64,000 nt of DNA from assembly GCF_004353905.1 (NCBI RefSeq), contig NZ_SMOD01000009.1, forward strand, positions 214,958-278,957. The letters run 5' to 3'. Positions 26,555 to 35,715 of this stretch are shown one piece after another. The position numbers and the translations under genes are program-made. The notes under the pieces were generated by a model. It saw only the letters and a program-made list of their open reading frames with translations. It made no database searches and was not told where the DNA came from. Numbering within the stretch: position 1 is the stretch's first letter; each line of letters begins with the position of its first letter. The stretch comes from Paraburkholderia guartelaensis (lineage in GTDB: Bacteria > Pseudomonadota > Gammaproteobacteria > Burkholderiales > Burkholderiaceae).

Positions 26555-27310
26555 TCAGACTTCGCCAGCGCCCGCCGCGCGCACGCCGATGCCTGCGTCG
26601 TCGAGCGCCGTACGGATGCGCCGCGCGAACGCGAGCGCGTGCGGGCCGTCGCCGTGCAGGCAAATGGTCTGCGCGTTGAGCGGCACCCAGGCGCCGTTGA
26701 CGGCCTGCACGCGCTGCTCGCGGATCATCGCGAGCGTGCGCGCGAGCACGGTGTCTTCGTCGTCGAGCAATGCGCCCGGCTCGCTGCGCGGCACGAGCGA
26801 GCCGTCCGCGCGATAGCCGCGGTCGGCGAACACTTCCTCGATCGCGACGAGCCCTGCCTCGCGCGCCGCCGTCACGAGGCCGCTGCCCGCGAGTGCGAAC
26901 ACCGTCACGGACGGATCGAAGTCGTGCACGGCGGAGACGATGGCCTCGGCGATTTGCGGGTCACGCGCGGCCTGGTTGTAGAGCGCGCCGTGCGGCTTCA
27001 CGTGGGCGATGCGTCCGCCTTCGGCCTGCGCGATCGCCGAGAGCGCGCCAAGCTGATACAGCACGCCCGCGTAGATTTCCTCGGGCGGCAGGTTCATCTC
27101 CTTGCGGCCGAAGTTCTCGGGGTCGTTGAAGCTCGGATGCGCGCCGATCGACACGCCTTTCTCCACGGCCCAGCGCACGCATTCGCGCATGGCATTGGCG
27201 CCGCCCGCGTGCCAGCCGCACGCGATGTTGGCGGAGCTCACGAGGTCGAGCAGCGCCTCGTCGGAGCCGCAGCCTTCGCCGAGATCGGCGTTCAGATCGA
27301 TGGTGGTCAT
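26555..27310 (-). CDS. pxpA: 5-oxoprolinase subunit PxpA (LamB/YcsF family)
   Basis: With PxpB and PxpC it hydrolyses 5-oxoproline (pyroglutamate) to glutamate using ATP. The 251-residue product shows the family motifs [14 protein letters not shown] at the N-terminus, [18 protein letters not shown] and [13 protein letters not shown]. The ATG at 27310 is preceded by AGAGGA. It is the third gene of pxpB-pxpC-pxpA, 44 bases after pxpC, ahead of the DUF969/DUF979 pair. Confidence 0.96.
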   Translation of the reverse strand: MTTIDLNADLGEGCGSDEALLDLVSSANIACGWHAGGANAMRECVRWAVEKGVSIGAHPSFNDPENFGRKEMNLPPEEIYAGVLYQLGALSAIAQAEGGRIAHVKPHGALYNQAARDPQIAEAIVSAVHDFDPSVTVFALAGSGLVTAAREAGLVAIEEVFADRGYRADGSLVPRSEPGALLDDEDTVLARTLAMIREQRVQAVNGAWVPLNAQTICLHGDGPHALAFARRIRTALDDAGIGVRAAGAGEV

Positions 27311-27354
27311 GATGTGTTCCTCTTACTGCTCGTCTTACCGATGGTGCTTGATAG

Positions 27355-28422
27355 TCAGGCGCTCGCGGCCGCGTTCGCGCGGCGGCTCACAAAGCGCTCG
27401 TCGTGCATGGCGATTGCGGTGTCGATCTGCCGCAAATACGCCCGTTCTTCTTCCAGCGCCGCGCGCGCGGCGGCCGGCGTCACTTCCACGAAACGCACGC
27501 CACCGGTGAGCCGCACCTGGGCGAGCTTCCACCAGTCGGCGCGAATCACGGAGCCGATCTTCGGATAGCCGCCCGTGGTCTGCGCGTCGGCCATCAGCAC
27601 GATGGGCTGGCCGCTCGGCGGCACCTGGATCGTGCCGGGCAGCACGGCGTGCGAGAGCAGATCCGCGCCGTTCGCGCGCGCGAGCGGCGTGCCCGTGAGC
27701 CGAAAGCCCATACGGTTGCTGTTGGGCGTGATCTGCCATTCATCGGACCAGAGCGCGCGCTGCGCCTCGGGTGTGAAGCTGTCGTACTCGGGACCGCGCA
27801 GCACGCGCACGGGCGCGGCCCACGCCATGCCGTCCGGATGGCGTCCGCGCCGGTGATGCGGCTCGTCGACCAGCGCGAAGTTGCACCATACGGGCGCCTT
27901 CACGCCGAAGGGCGGCGCGGCCGGGTCGAGCGCGGCGCGCTCGCGGCCCGGCGCGAACGAGGCGCCGGTGGCGAGACGGTCGCCGTCTTTGAGCGCACGG
28001 CCCGCGAGGCCGCCGAAGCCCGCCGCGAGGTCGGTGCTGCGCGAGCCGAGCATGGGCAGCACGTCGATGCCGCCGGCCACGCAGACATAGGCGCGCATGC
28101 CGCGCTTCGCGCCGTTCAGCACGAGTTCCTCGCCGGCGGCCACGGGCAGGCTCCACCACGACCAGACCGCGCGGCCGCCGAGCGTCGCGCCGAAGTCCGT
28201 GCCGGTAATGGCGACGCGCGTGGCGCGCGCGAAGCGCAGCGCGACGGGGCCGAATGTGATTTCCACGCCGGCGGCGTCGGGCCGGTTGCCGACGAGGCGG
28301 TTGCCCACTTCGAGCGCGAGCGTATCGAGCGCGCCGCCGGTGGCGACGCCCAGATGCCGGTAGCCGGGGCGGCCGAGATCCTGGACCGTGGTGAGCAGGC
28401 CCGCGCGTAGTACTTCGATCAT
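27355..28422 (-). CDS. pxpC: 5-oxoprolinase subunit PxpC (KipA / biotin-dependent carboxyltransferase family)
   Basis: The 355-residue product starts MIEVLRAGLLTTVQDLGRPG and has the family segments GGALDTLALEVGNRLVGN, VCVAGGIDVLPMLGSRSTD and LSHAVLPGTIQVPPSGQPI. PxpC forms the catalytic complex with PxpB. Its ATG overlaps the pxpB stop by four bases. Older annotations call it urea carboxylase-like or KipA; the neighbouring pxpA makes the oxoprolinase role the better one. Confidence 0.95.
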   Translation of the reverse strand: MIEVLRAGLLTTVQDLGRPGYRHLGVATGGALDTLALEVGNRLVGNRPDAAGVEITFGPVALRFARATRVAITGTDFGATLGGRAVWSWWSLPVAAGEELVLNGAKRGMRAYVCVAGGIDVLPMLGSRSTDLAAGFGGLAGRALKDGDRLATGASFAPGRERAALDPAAPPFGVKAPVWCNFALVDEPHHRRGRHPDGMAWAAPVRVLRGPEYDSFTPEAQRALWSDEWQITPNSNRMGFRLTGTPLARANGADLLSHAVLPGTIQVPPSGQPIVLMADAQTTGGYPKIGSVIRADWWKLAQVRLTGGVRFVEVTPAAARAALEEERAYLRQIDTAIAMHDERFVSRRANAAASA

Positions 28423-29078
28423 GCGTGGAGCTCCGCGATGGTGAAACGCACGCGGTCGCCTGGCATGAGGAGCGAAGGCGGATTGCGCGAAGGGTCGAAG
28501 AGCTTCGCGGCGGTGCGGCCGATCAGTTGCCAGCCGCCTGGCGAGGCGGCCGGATAAATGCCCGTCTGCTCCCCGCCGATGCCCACCGATCCGGCAGGGA
28601 CGGCCAGGCGCGGCTCGCGGCGGCGCGGCGTGTGCAGCGCGGGTTCGAGACCGCCGAGATAGGCGAAGCCGGGTTGAAAGCCGAGGAAGAACACCGTGTA
28701 GACGCCCGCGGCATGGCGCGCGGCGACGTCGGCGGCGGCGAGCGCGCAGTGCTGCGCGACCGCTTCGAGATCGGGGCCGTCTTCGCCGCCGTAGACCACG
28801 GGTATCTCGACTTCGCGGCCGGCCGTGCTCGTCTCTTCGGCCTCGCGCCATGCTTCGCGCAACGCGCCGGCAAGCGCCGCGGTGTCGGCCGCGAGCGGAT
28901 CGAAGGTAATCGTCAGATTGTTCATGCCGGGCACCACTTCGCGCACCGGCGCCCAGCCGCGCGCGAGCGCGGCGACGGCCCAGACGCGGCGCTGGACCTC
29001 GAGCGTGGCGGGCGGCGGCGCTTCGCAGACGAGCGCTTCGTCACCGAGAGGAAAAATGCGAGGGTCAGAATTCGGCAT
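28419..29078 (-). CDS. pxpB: 5-oxoprolinase subunit PxpB (KipI family)
   Basis: The 219-residue product matches the KipI/PxpB family: RIFPLGDEALVCE at the start, then EVVPGMNNLTITFDP, FFLGFQPGFAYLGGL, RLAVPAGSVGIGGEQTGIYP and SPGGWQLIGRT. It is the first gene of the operon; a promoter-like pair at 29168-29197 is upstream, where direct repeats probably bind the divergent MarR-type regulator. The ribosome site is weak. Confidence 0.95.
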   Translation of the reverse strand: MPNSDPRIFPLGDEALVCEAPPPATLEVQRRVWAVAALARGWAPVREVVPGMNNLTITFDPLAADTAALAGALREAWREAEETSTAGREVEIPVVYGGEDGPDLEAVAQHCALAAADVAARHAAGVYTVFFLGFQPGFAYLGGLEPALHTPRRREPRLAVPAGSVGIGGEQTGIYPAASPGGWQLIGRTAAKLFDPSRNPPSLLMPGDRVRFTIAELHA

Positions 29079-29167
29079 GTTGGATCGATCAGGGGACGGT
29101 TTGACCGGTCGAAGATTAGCGCACGGAGGTGCACAGGCGAGGCCGGTGCCATTCCTTCCTAGCGTAC

Positions 29168-29200
29168 ATTGTCGATAAATTATCTACAAATTATCAATAA
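29168..29200 (-). promoter_or_regulatory. pxpB promoter and AAATTATC repeat operator
   Basis: Read leftward, TTGATA (29197-29192) and GACAAT (29173-29168) are 18 bases apart. Over this lie two AAATTATC repeats at 29177-29184 and 29188-29195, spaced by 11 bp, with a GATAAATTATC near-dyad (29174-29184) and a TTAT-CA-ATAA dyad (29191-29200). The AT-rich patch stands out from the GC-rich surroundings and is well placed for control by the MarR-type regulator at 29293. Confidence 0.5.
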
Positions 29201-29292
29201 GCGTTTTCGCCAGGCGCACTGAAAACACACTGCAATTACACTCACGCCACGCCGCTTTGTCTTTTCGAACACCGACTACCGGGTTATCAGCC

Positions 29293-29805
29293 ATGTCGCG
29301 CCAGCCGACCAAGATCGTTTCGTCCGAACATCTCGTCTCCGAGTCGAGCGCCGAGCTTTCCGAATTCGAGTACGCGCTCATCATGGCGAGCAACGCGTTC
29401 AATCGCTGGATGGTGCGCTGCATGTCGGCGGCGGGCGTGAAGGACATGACGCCGATCGAGGTGTCGCTGCTCCATCACGTCGGCCATCGCGAGCGGCGCA
29501 AGAAGCTCGCGGATATCTGCTTCGTGCTCAACATCGAGGACACGCACGTGGCCACGTATGCGTTGAAGAAGCTTGTCTCCAGAGGGTATGTAAAAAGCGA
29601 AAAGACCGGCAAGGAAGTCTTCTTTTCGGTCACGCCGGAAGGCCACGCGCTGTGCCTGCGCTATCGCGACGTGCGCGAGAGTTGCCTCATCGCGACGCTC
29701 AAGGAAAGCGGCCTCACGAACCAGCAGATCGGCGACGCCGCGCAACTCATGCGCAATGCGTCGGGGCTCTATGACACGGCCGCGCGCGCGGCGGCTTCGC
29801 TCTGA
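29293..29805 (+). CDS. MarR-type winged-helix regulator, probable regulator of pxp operon
   Basis: The 170-residue product has a MarR-like winged-helix core (about residues 50-125): MTPIEVSLLHHVGHRERRKK, then HVATYALKKLVSRGYVKSEK and VFFSVTPEGHAL. The frame opens with a TTG at 29257, but the ATG at 29293 is the first ATG and is used here; neither has a strong ribosome site. It is divergent from pxpB with AT-rich repeats between, so it probably controls 5-oxoproline use and itself. The ligand is unknown. Confidence 0.88.
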   Translation: MSRQPTKIVSSEHLVSESSAELSEFEYALIMASNAFNRWMVRCMSAAGVKDMTPIEVSLLHHVGHRERRKKLADICFVLNIEDTHVATYALKKLVSRGYVKSEKTGKEVFFSVTPEGHALCLRYRDVRESCLIATLKESGLTNQQIGDAAQLMRNASGLYDTAARAAASL

Positions 29806-29827
29806 GCGATCAAGGCGCGTTCAGCGT

Positions 29828-30442
29828 TCAACGCTCACGTGAACGTTGGCAAAGGTGCGTGGCGGCTTCCGTCACCACGGCGTCGAGCGGCAGGTCGTGC
29901 GCCTCGCGCGCGAGCACACCGTCGTCGATGCGGCACGCTTCATACGCAATGCCAACCGTGACGGGCAACGCAACGCCCGGCCAGGCTGCCAGCGTGCGGT
30001 CGTAGTAGCCGCCGCCGTACCCGAGGCGATAGCCGTCGCGATCGAAACCCACGCAGGGCACGAGGAGAAGATCGGGCACGATCACTTCCTGCGATTGCGG
30101 CTCGAGGATCCCGTGGTGGCCTTCGCGCATCGGTGCATCGGGCGTCCAGGCGTGAAAGACGAGCGGCGTATGGCGCTCGGGAATGGCGGGCAGGGCGGCG
30201 CGGCGTGACGCATCGGCGGCGAGCCAGGCGGTGATCCTGGCGCGTGCATCGAACTCGCCGCGCAAGGGCCAATAGAACCCGATCGAACGCGGCGAAAATT
30301 GCGCGACGAGCACGTCGAGACGAGCCGCCAATGCCGCACCGGTTGCCACGTCGGAAGCCGCTTCAATTCGCCGAGGAAGCAGCCTTGCACGCCAGTCCTT
30401 TTTGGATTCCGTGTGAGGGTTGCGTGCTATGCTTGGGTTCAC
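29828..30442 (-). CDS. 5-formyltetrahydrofolate cyclo-ligase
   Basis: ATP-dependent conversion of 5-formyl-THF to 5,10-methenyl-THF, recovering folate in the cytoplasm. The 204-residue product has the N-terminal KKDWRARLLPRR, the FYWPLRGEFD loop and the conserved GYRLGYGGGYYDRTLA motif. No ATG is near the family N-terminus; the GTG at 30442 has GGAG six bases ahead and gives normal length, so I chose it. That leaves only 20 bases to the divergent lytic transglycosylase start. Confidence 0.9.
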   Translation of the reverse strand: MNPSIARNPHTESKKDWRARLLPRRIEAASDVATGAALAARLDVLVAQFSPRSIGFYWPLRGEFDARARITAWLAADASRRAALPAIPERHTPLVFHAWTPDAPMREGHHGILEPQSQEVIVPDLLLVPCVGFDRDGYRLGYGGGYYDRTLAAWPGVALPVTVGIAYEACRIDDGVLAREAHDLPLDAVVTEAATHLCQRSRER

Positions 30443-30462
30443 CTCGCGCTCCAGAAATAACG

Positions 30463-32436
30463 ATGTCCAAACGCCTTGTCCGAGTATATCGCGTGGTCGG
30501 TCTCGCACTGACTGCCGCGGCACTCGTAGCATGCAGCACGGCGGACGCCGTGCGCCCCGTCGCACTGCCCGTAGGCGCAGTCCTTTCGAACGACGATCAG
30601 ACTTTCATCCAGCTTCGCGAAGCCGCGCGCAACAACGATCCGGCGCGCGCCGCGCAACTCGCTGCGATGATTCCCGATTACCCGGCGCCGTCCTATCTCG
30701 AATACTTCCAGCTCAAGCCGCAGCTGTTCGATTCGCAGGGCCACGCGCGCATCGATGCGCCCGACGCGCCGGTGCTGTCGTTCCTGCAGCGCTATGACGG
30801 CCAGGCGATCGCCGACCGCATGCGCAACGACTATCTGACTGTGCTCGGCGCGCGCCACGATTGGGCGAACTTCGACCAGCAATATTCGCGCTTCGTGCTC
30901 AACGACGACACGCAGGTGAAGTGCTACGCGCTGGAGTCGCGCGCGGCTCGCGGCGAGAACGTCGCGAACGACGCGCGTGCGCTGCTCGTCGAGCCGCGCT
31001 ATTACGGCGACGGCTGCGTCGATCTCATCACGGCGCTCGCCATCAAAGGCCAGTTCTCGAGCGACGACGTGTGGCAGCAGATCCGCCTCGCCTACGAGCA
31101 GAACCAGACTTCGACCGGTGCAAAGCTGCTCGACGGCCTCGCGCAGCGTCCTGACCCGACCGCGTTCAGCCAGGCCGTGAGCGCGCCGCCGCTCACGCTC
31201 GCGCAAGGCGTCACCGCCGATCCGCAATCGCATCAGCTCGCGCTGCTGGCTGTCACCGTGATGGCGGCCAACGATCCGGCCATGGCAGCAGCCACCTTCG
31301 CCACCGTCGCACCGCAGCTCAGTTCGCCGGAGCGCGCGATAGGCTGGGGCACGATCGGCTATCAAGGGGCGTTGAAGCGCCTGCCCGCTTCGCTCGGCTG
31401 GTACCGCCTCTCGGCCAATGCGCCTCTCTCGAACCCGGCTTACGAATGGCGTACGCGCGCCGCGCTGCTGGGCGGCGACTGGACCATGGTGCGCTGGTCG
31501 ATCGAACAGATGCCGGCCGCGCTGCGCGCGCAACCGTCGTGGGTCTACTGGCACGCACGCGCGCTCAAGCAGGCAGGCGAAACGGGCGCAGCGAACCAGG
31601 AATTCGCGTCGATTTCGCCGGGCTATAACTTCTACGGCCAGCTTGCCACCGAAGAACTCGGCCAGAAGATCACCATCCCGCCGAAGACCACGGTGAGCGA
31701 CGCCGAAATCGCCCAGGTCGCCCAAACGCCGGGCTTCGCGCTCGCGCAGCGCTTCTATGCGCTGAATCTGCGGCTCGAAGGCAATCGCGAATGGAACTGG
31801 CCGCTGCGCGGCATGAGCGACCGGCAGCTGCTCGCCGTCGCCGAATACGCGAAACGCATCCAGCTGCTCGATCGCACCGTGAACACGGCCGACCGCACGC
31901 AAACGGAGCACGACTTCTCGCTGCGCTATCTCGCGCCGTTCCGCGACGTCGTGGAGCGCGACGCGCAAACCAGCGGCCTCGACGTCGAATGGGCCTACGG
32001 TCTGATTCGCCAGGAATCGCGTTTCATTCTCAACGCGAAGTCGGGCGTGGGCGCGAGCGGCCTCATGCAGATCATGCCGGCCACCGCGCAGATGGTGGCG
32101 AAGAAGATCGGCCTCGGGCCCCTGTCGCGCGACCAGCTCAACGATCTCGACACCAACATCCTGCTCGGAACGAACTATTTGTCGATGATCTACAATCAGT
32201 TCGACGGCTCCGCTGTGCTCGCCACCGCGGGCTACAACGCCGGGCCGGGCCGCCCGCGCGCATGGCGCCAGACTTTGCAGGGCGGCGTCGAGGGCGCCAT
32301 CTTCGCGGAAACCATTCCGTTCCAGGAAACCCGCGATTACGTGAAAAACGTGTTGTCGAACACGGTCTACTATGCGGCGCTGTTCGAGGGCCGTCCGCAA
32401 TCGCTGAAGGCGCGTCTCGGCTATATCTCGCCGTAA
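30463..32436 (+). CDS. slt: Lytic murein transglycosylase (Slt70 family), predicted lipoprotein
   Basis: Cleaves the glycan strand of peptidoglycan, forming 1,6-anhydromuropeptides. The 657-residue product starts with a lipoprotein signal (lipobox LVAC, Cys24), has a long alpha-helical superhelix region, and a C-terminal SLT domain at about 500-640: GLIRQESRFI with catalytic Glu near 518, GVGASGLMQIMPATAQ and AGYNAGPGRPRAW. E. coli Slt70 is soluble, whereas this protein is predicted to be lipidated. The ATG at 30463 has no clear ribosome site; the start is set by the signal peptide. Confidence 0.95.
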   Translation: MSKRLVRVYRVVGLALTAAALVACSTADAVRPVALPVGAVLSNDDQTFIQLREAARNNDPARAAQLAAMIPDYPAPSYLEYFQLKPQLFDSQGHARIDAPDAPVLSFLQRYDGQAIADRMRNDYLTVLGARHDWANFDQQYSRFVLNDDTQVKCYALESRAARGENVANDARALLVEPRYYGDGCVDLITALAIKGQFSSDDVWQQIRLAYEQNQTSTGAKLLDGLAQRPDPTAFSQAVSAPPLTLAQGVTADPQSHQLALLAVTVMAANDPAMAAATFATVAPQLSSPERAIGWGTIGYQGALKRLPASLGWYRLSANAPLSNPAYEWRTRAALLGGDWTMVRWSIEQMPAALRAQPSWVYWHARALKQAGETGAANQEFASISPGYNFYGQLATEELGQKITIPPKTTVSDAEIAQVAQTPGFALAQRFYALNLRLEGNREWNWPLRGMSDRQLLAVAEYAKRIQLLDRTVNTADRTQTEHDFSLRYLAPFRDVVERDAQTSGLDVEWAYGLIRQESRFILNAKSGVGASGLMQIMPATAQMVAKKIGLGPLSRDQLNDLDTNILLGTNYLSMIYNQFDGSAVLATAGYNAGPGRPRAWRQTLQGGVEGAIFAETIPFQETRDYVKNVLSNTVYYAALFEGRPQSLKARLGYISP

Positions 32437-32584
32437 GCGCCTGGCCGGCAGGCCGCGCCGCTTCCCTTCATACGGAAACGCGCGCGGCATGACGGCACGC
32501 TGCGTGCTTCGTCTTCTGGCTGGCGCGCTGCGGGACGAACCGGACCTCGTACGCGGCGGCGCCGTCTGCCCGAGGAGGTCGAAG

Positions 32585-33541
32585 ATGCGACATCAAGCCA
32601 TTGCGGTCATCGGCGGTTCGGGATTCATCGGCAGCCATCTCGTCAACGCGCTCGTCGAGGCGGGCAAGGACGTGCGCGTCGCCACCCGCCGCCGCTACAA
32701 CGCCCGCCATCTCACTCTGCTGCCCGTCGACGTGGTCGAGGCCGACGTCTCCGATCCGGTCGCACTCGCGGCGTTCGTCGAAAACGCGGACGCGGTCATC
32801 AATCTCGTCGGCACGCTCAACGGCGGGCGCGGCGATCCCTATGGACCGGGCTTCGCGAAGCTGCACGTCGACTTGCCCACGAAGATCGTCGCCGCCTGCG
32901 AGGGCAAGGGCGTGCATCGCCTGATCCACATCAGTGCCATCGGCGCCGACCCGCGCGGGCCGAGCATGTACCTGCGCTCGAAGGGCGACGGCGAAAAAGC
33001 CGTGCACGCGGCCACGGCGCTCGCCACGACCATCTTCCGGCCTTCCGTCGTATTCGGTCCCGAGGACACCTTCCTCAACCGTTTCGCGCTCCTGCAGCGG
33101 CTCTTTCCGATGATTCCGCTCGCCATGCCCGACGCGAAGTTCCAGCCGGTGTTCGTGGGCGACGTGTCGAAGGCGATTGTCAACGTGCTCGATCTCGACG
33201 CCGCGAGCGGGCACACTTACGAACTCGGCGGCCCGACGGTCTACACGCTCGAACAGTTGCTGCAGTATTGCGGCGAAGTGGTGGGCCGGCACGCGCGCAT
33301 CATGCGGCTGCCCGATGCGTTCGGGCGCTTGCAGGCGCTCTCTTTCGAGATGGCGCCGGGTGTACCGGTGCTCACGCGCGATAATCTCGATTCGATGAAG
33401 GTGGACAGCGTGCTGACCGGGCCGCTCGCACCCGAACTCGATATCGAGCCCGCTAGCATCGAGACGATCGCGCCGCTCTATCTCGCCGACGCCTCGCTGC
33501 GTTCGCGGCTGAACATCTTTCGCGCCAGTGCCGGTCGATAG
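32585..33541 (+). CDS. NDUFA9-like NAD(P)-binding protein (atypical SDR)
   Basis: The 318-residue product has the N-terminal Rossmann motif IAVIGGSGFIGSHLVNALV, then INLVGTLNGG, HISAIGADPRGPSMYLRSKG and FRPSVVFGPEDTFLNRFA. This is the pattern of the complex I NDUFA9 subfamily: YLRSKGDGE supplies the YxxxK site. Bacterial members are not proven subunits of NADH dehydrogenase. The ATG at 32585 has GAGGAGG ahead. It follows the transglycosylase and precedes a GST gene on the same strand. Confidence 0.9.
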   Translation: MRHQAIAVIGGSGFIGSHLVNALVEAGKDVRVATRRRYNARHLTLLPVDVVEADVSDPVALAAFVENADAVINLVGTLNGGRGDPYGPGFAKLHVDLPTKIVAACEGKGVHRLIHISAIGADPRGPSMYLRSKGDGEKAVHAATALATTIFRPSVVFGPEDTFLNRFALLQRLFPMIPLAMPDAKFQPVFVGDVSKAIVNVLDLDAASGHTYELGGPTVYTLEQLLQYCGEVVGRHARIMRLPDAFGRLQALSFEMAPGVPVLTRDNLDSMKVDSVLTGPLAPELDIEPASIETIAPLYLADASLRSRLNIFRASAGR

Positions 33542-33595
33542 CCCAAAGCGGGCTATCAGCCGGCGCTCTTTCAACTCACAACGGTCATTGGAACA

Positions 33596-34246
33596 ATGAA
33601 GCTCGTAATCGGAGACAAGAACTATTCGTCGTGGTCGATGCGCCCGTGGGTGCTGCTCAAGCACTTCGGCATCGCGTTCGAGGAGGTGCTGATCGAGCTC
33701 GACGAGCCGGGCACCAAGTCGTCGATCCTTGCGTTCTCGGCCTCGGGCAAGGTGCCGTGCCTCGTTGGCAACGACGGCTTTGCCGTGTGGGATTCGCTCG
33801 CGATTGCCGAGACGCTCGCCGAGCGTTTCCCGCAGCACGCGCTGTGGCCGCGCGACGCGAACGCGCGCGCCCGCGCGCGCAGCGTGAGCGCGGAGATGCA
33901 TTCGGGCTTCGGCGAAGTGCGCAACCACATGCCGATGAACATCCGCAAGGTGAAGCCGGGCGCAGGTGCAACGCCGGGCGCGCTCGCCGACGTCGCACGC
34001 ATCGACGCGCTCTGGCGCGAGTGCCTCGCCGCGAGCGGCGGCCCGTTCCTGTTCGGCGAATTCAGCATCGCCGACGCAATGTACGCGCCGGTCGTCATGC
34101 GCTTCAATAGCTATCAGCCGAAGCTCTCGCCCGAAGCGGCGGCGTACGCGCAGCGTGTGAGCGCACTGCCCGCGGTGGCCGAGTGGGTCGAAGCGGCGCG
34201 CCGCGAAACGCACATCGTCGCCGACGACGAACGCGACGACGAATGA
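33596..34246 (+). CDS. Glutathione S-transferase family protein
   Basis: The 216-residue product has an N-terminal thioredoxin-like domain with a Ser-rich active-site region (DKNYSSWSMRPWVLLKHFG), the cis-Pro motif GKVPCLV, the glutathione-binding WDSLAIAETLAE segment and a helical C-terminal domain (GPFLFGEFSIADAMYAPVV). The substrate is unknown. The stop overlaps the cca start by ATGA, so the two are coupled. Confidence 0.93.
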   Translation: MKLVIGDKNYSSWSMRPWVLLKHFGIAFEEVLIELDEPGTKSSILAFSASGKVPCLVGNDGFAVWDSLAIAETLAERFPQHALWPRDANARARARSVSAEMHSGFGEVRNHMPMNIRKVKPGAGATPGALADVARIDALWRECLAASGGPFLFGEFSIADAMYAPVVMRFNSYQPKLSPEAAAYAQRVSALPAVAEWVEAARRETHIVADDERDDE

Positions 34247-35484
34247 AGATCTATGTCGTAGGCGGGGCGATCCGCGACGAGATGCTCGGGCTGCCCGTGC
34301 GCGACCGCGACTATGTCGTGGTGGGCGCGACGCCCGAGCAGATGGCCGCGCAGGGCTATCGTCCGGTGGGCAAGGACTTCCCGGTCTTTCTGCATCCCGA
34401 AACGCATGAGGAGTACGCGCTTGCGCGCACCGAGCGCAAGACGGCGGCGGGCTATCACGGCTTCCAGTTTTTCTACGCGCCCGACGTGACGCTCGAGGAA
34501 GACCTCGCGCGGCGCGACCTCACCATCAACGCGATGGCGCGCGAAGTGCAGCCGGGCGGCGTGCTCACGGGAGAGGTCGTCGATCCGTTCGGCGGCGCGC
34601 GCGATCTCGAAGCGCGCGTGTTTCGCCACGTAAGCGACGCGTTTCTCGAAGACCCCGTGCGCATTCTTCGTATCGCGCGCTTTGCTGCGCGATTCGCCGA
34701 CTTCACCGTCGCGCCCGAAACGCTCGAACTCATGCGCGAGATGGTCGCCTCGGGCGAAGTCGATTCACTTGTGCCCGAGCGCGTGTGGCAGGAAATCGCC
34801 CGCGGTCTCATGGAAACAAAGCCCTCGCGAATGTTCGAGGTGCTGCGCGATTGCGGCGCGCTCGCGCGCGTGCTACCCGAAGTCGATGCGCTGTGGGGCG
34901 TACCGCAGCGCGCGGACTATCATCCGGAAATCGATACGGGCGTGCACGTGATGATGGTGATCGACCACGCGGCCGCACAGGGCTACACGCTGCCGGTGCG
35001 CTTCGCGGCGCTCACGCACGATCTCGGCAAGGGCACGACGCCCGAGGACGTGCTGCCGCGTCACATCGGCCACGAAGGGCGCAGCGTCGATCTGCTCAAA
35101 CCGCTGTGCGACCGCCTGCGCGTGCCCAACGACTGCCGCGAGCTGGCGGTGCTGGTCGCGCGCGAGCACGGCAACGTGCATCGCGTGATGGAGATGGGCG
35201 CGGCGGCGCTCGTGCGCATGCTCGAACGTTGCGACGCACTGCGCAAACCCGCGCGTTTTGCTGAGGCGCTGCAGGCCTGCGAGGCGGATTTGCGCGGGCG
35301 GCTGAACTGGGAGAGCGCGCCTTATCCGCAGGCGGAGCGTCTGCGTGTGGCGCTCGTGGCCGCGCGCGGCGTCGATGCCGGGGCGATTGCGCGCTCGATC
35401 GAACGCGGCGGTGCCGAGAAGATCAAGGAAGCGGTGCACGAGGCGCGCGTGGCGGCGGTGGAAGGCGCGCTCGCTACGGCTTGA
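34243..35484 (+). CDS. cca: CCA-adding enzyme (multifunctional tRNA nucleotidyltransferase)
   Basis: Adds and repairs the 3' CCA of tRNAs. The 413-residue product matches the E. coli type: MKIYVVGGAIRDEMLG, the catalytic DRDYVVVG, and LARRDLTINAMA, then a C-terminal HD domain (FAALTHDLGKGTTPEDVLP) that gives phosphatase/phosphodiesterase activities in this group. The ATG overlaps the GST stop by four bases. Confidence 0.97.
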   Translation: MKIYVVGGAIRDEMLGLPVRDRDYVVVGATPEQMAAQGYRPVGKDFPVFLHPETHEEYALARTERKTAAGYHGFQFFYAPDVTLEEDLARRDLTINAMAREVQPGGVLTGEVVDPFGGARDLEARVFRHVSDAFLEDPVRILRIARFAARFADFTVAPETLELMREMVASGEVDSLVPERVWQEIARGLMETKPSRMFEVLRDCGALARVLPEVDALWGVPQRADYHPEIDTGVHVMMVIDHAAAQGYTLPVRFAALTHDLGKGTTPEDVLPRHIGHEGRSVDLLKPLCDRLRVPNDCRELAVLVAREHGNVHRVMEMGAAALVRMLERCDALRKPARFAEALQACEADLRGRLNWESAPYPQAERLRVALVAARGVDAGAIARSIERGGAEKIKEAVHEARVAAVEGALATA

Positions 35485-35502
35485 TCGGTTGAGTGCGCGC
35501 GC

Positions 35503-35697
35503 TCAGAGCACGCGCACGATAAACGAGAGCGCCATCGAAAGCACGAGCGTCGACATGAACGGCAGCGGATACTCGCGGCCGAAAATGCGCAGCGTGATGT
35601 CGCCGGGCAGGCGCCCGATGCCGAGCTTTTTGAGCCAGGGCTGGGCGCTCGAGAGAATCGCCACGGCGATGAAGGTGGTGAGAAACCAGCGGATCAT
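35503..35697 (-). CDS. DUF2905 family small membrane protein
   Basis: The 64-residue product has two membrane segments (WFLTTFIAVAILSSAQPWL and MSTLVLSMALSFIVRVL) joined by a short loop with the conserved GRLPGDITLRIFGREYPLP. This is the complete DUF2905 pattern. Function is unknown. It follows the MidA-like gene by 18 bases on the same strand and ends 18 bases from the convergent cca. Confidence 0.88.
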   Translation of the reverse strand: MIRWFLTTFIAVAILSSAQPWLKKLGIGRLPGDITLRIFGREYPLPFMSTLVLSMALSFIVRVL

Positions 35698-35715
35698 GGT
35701 CGCGTGGCGTGAGCG

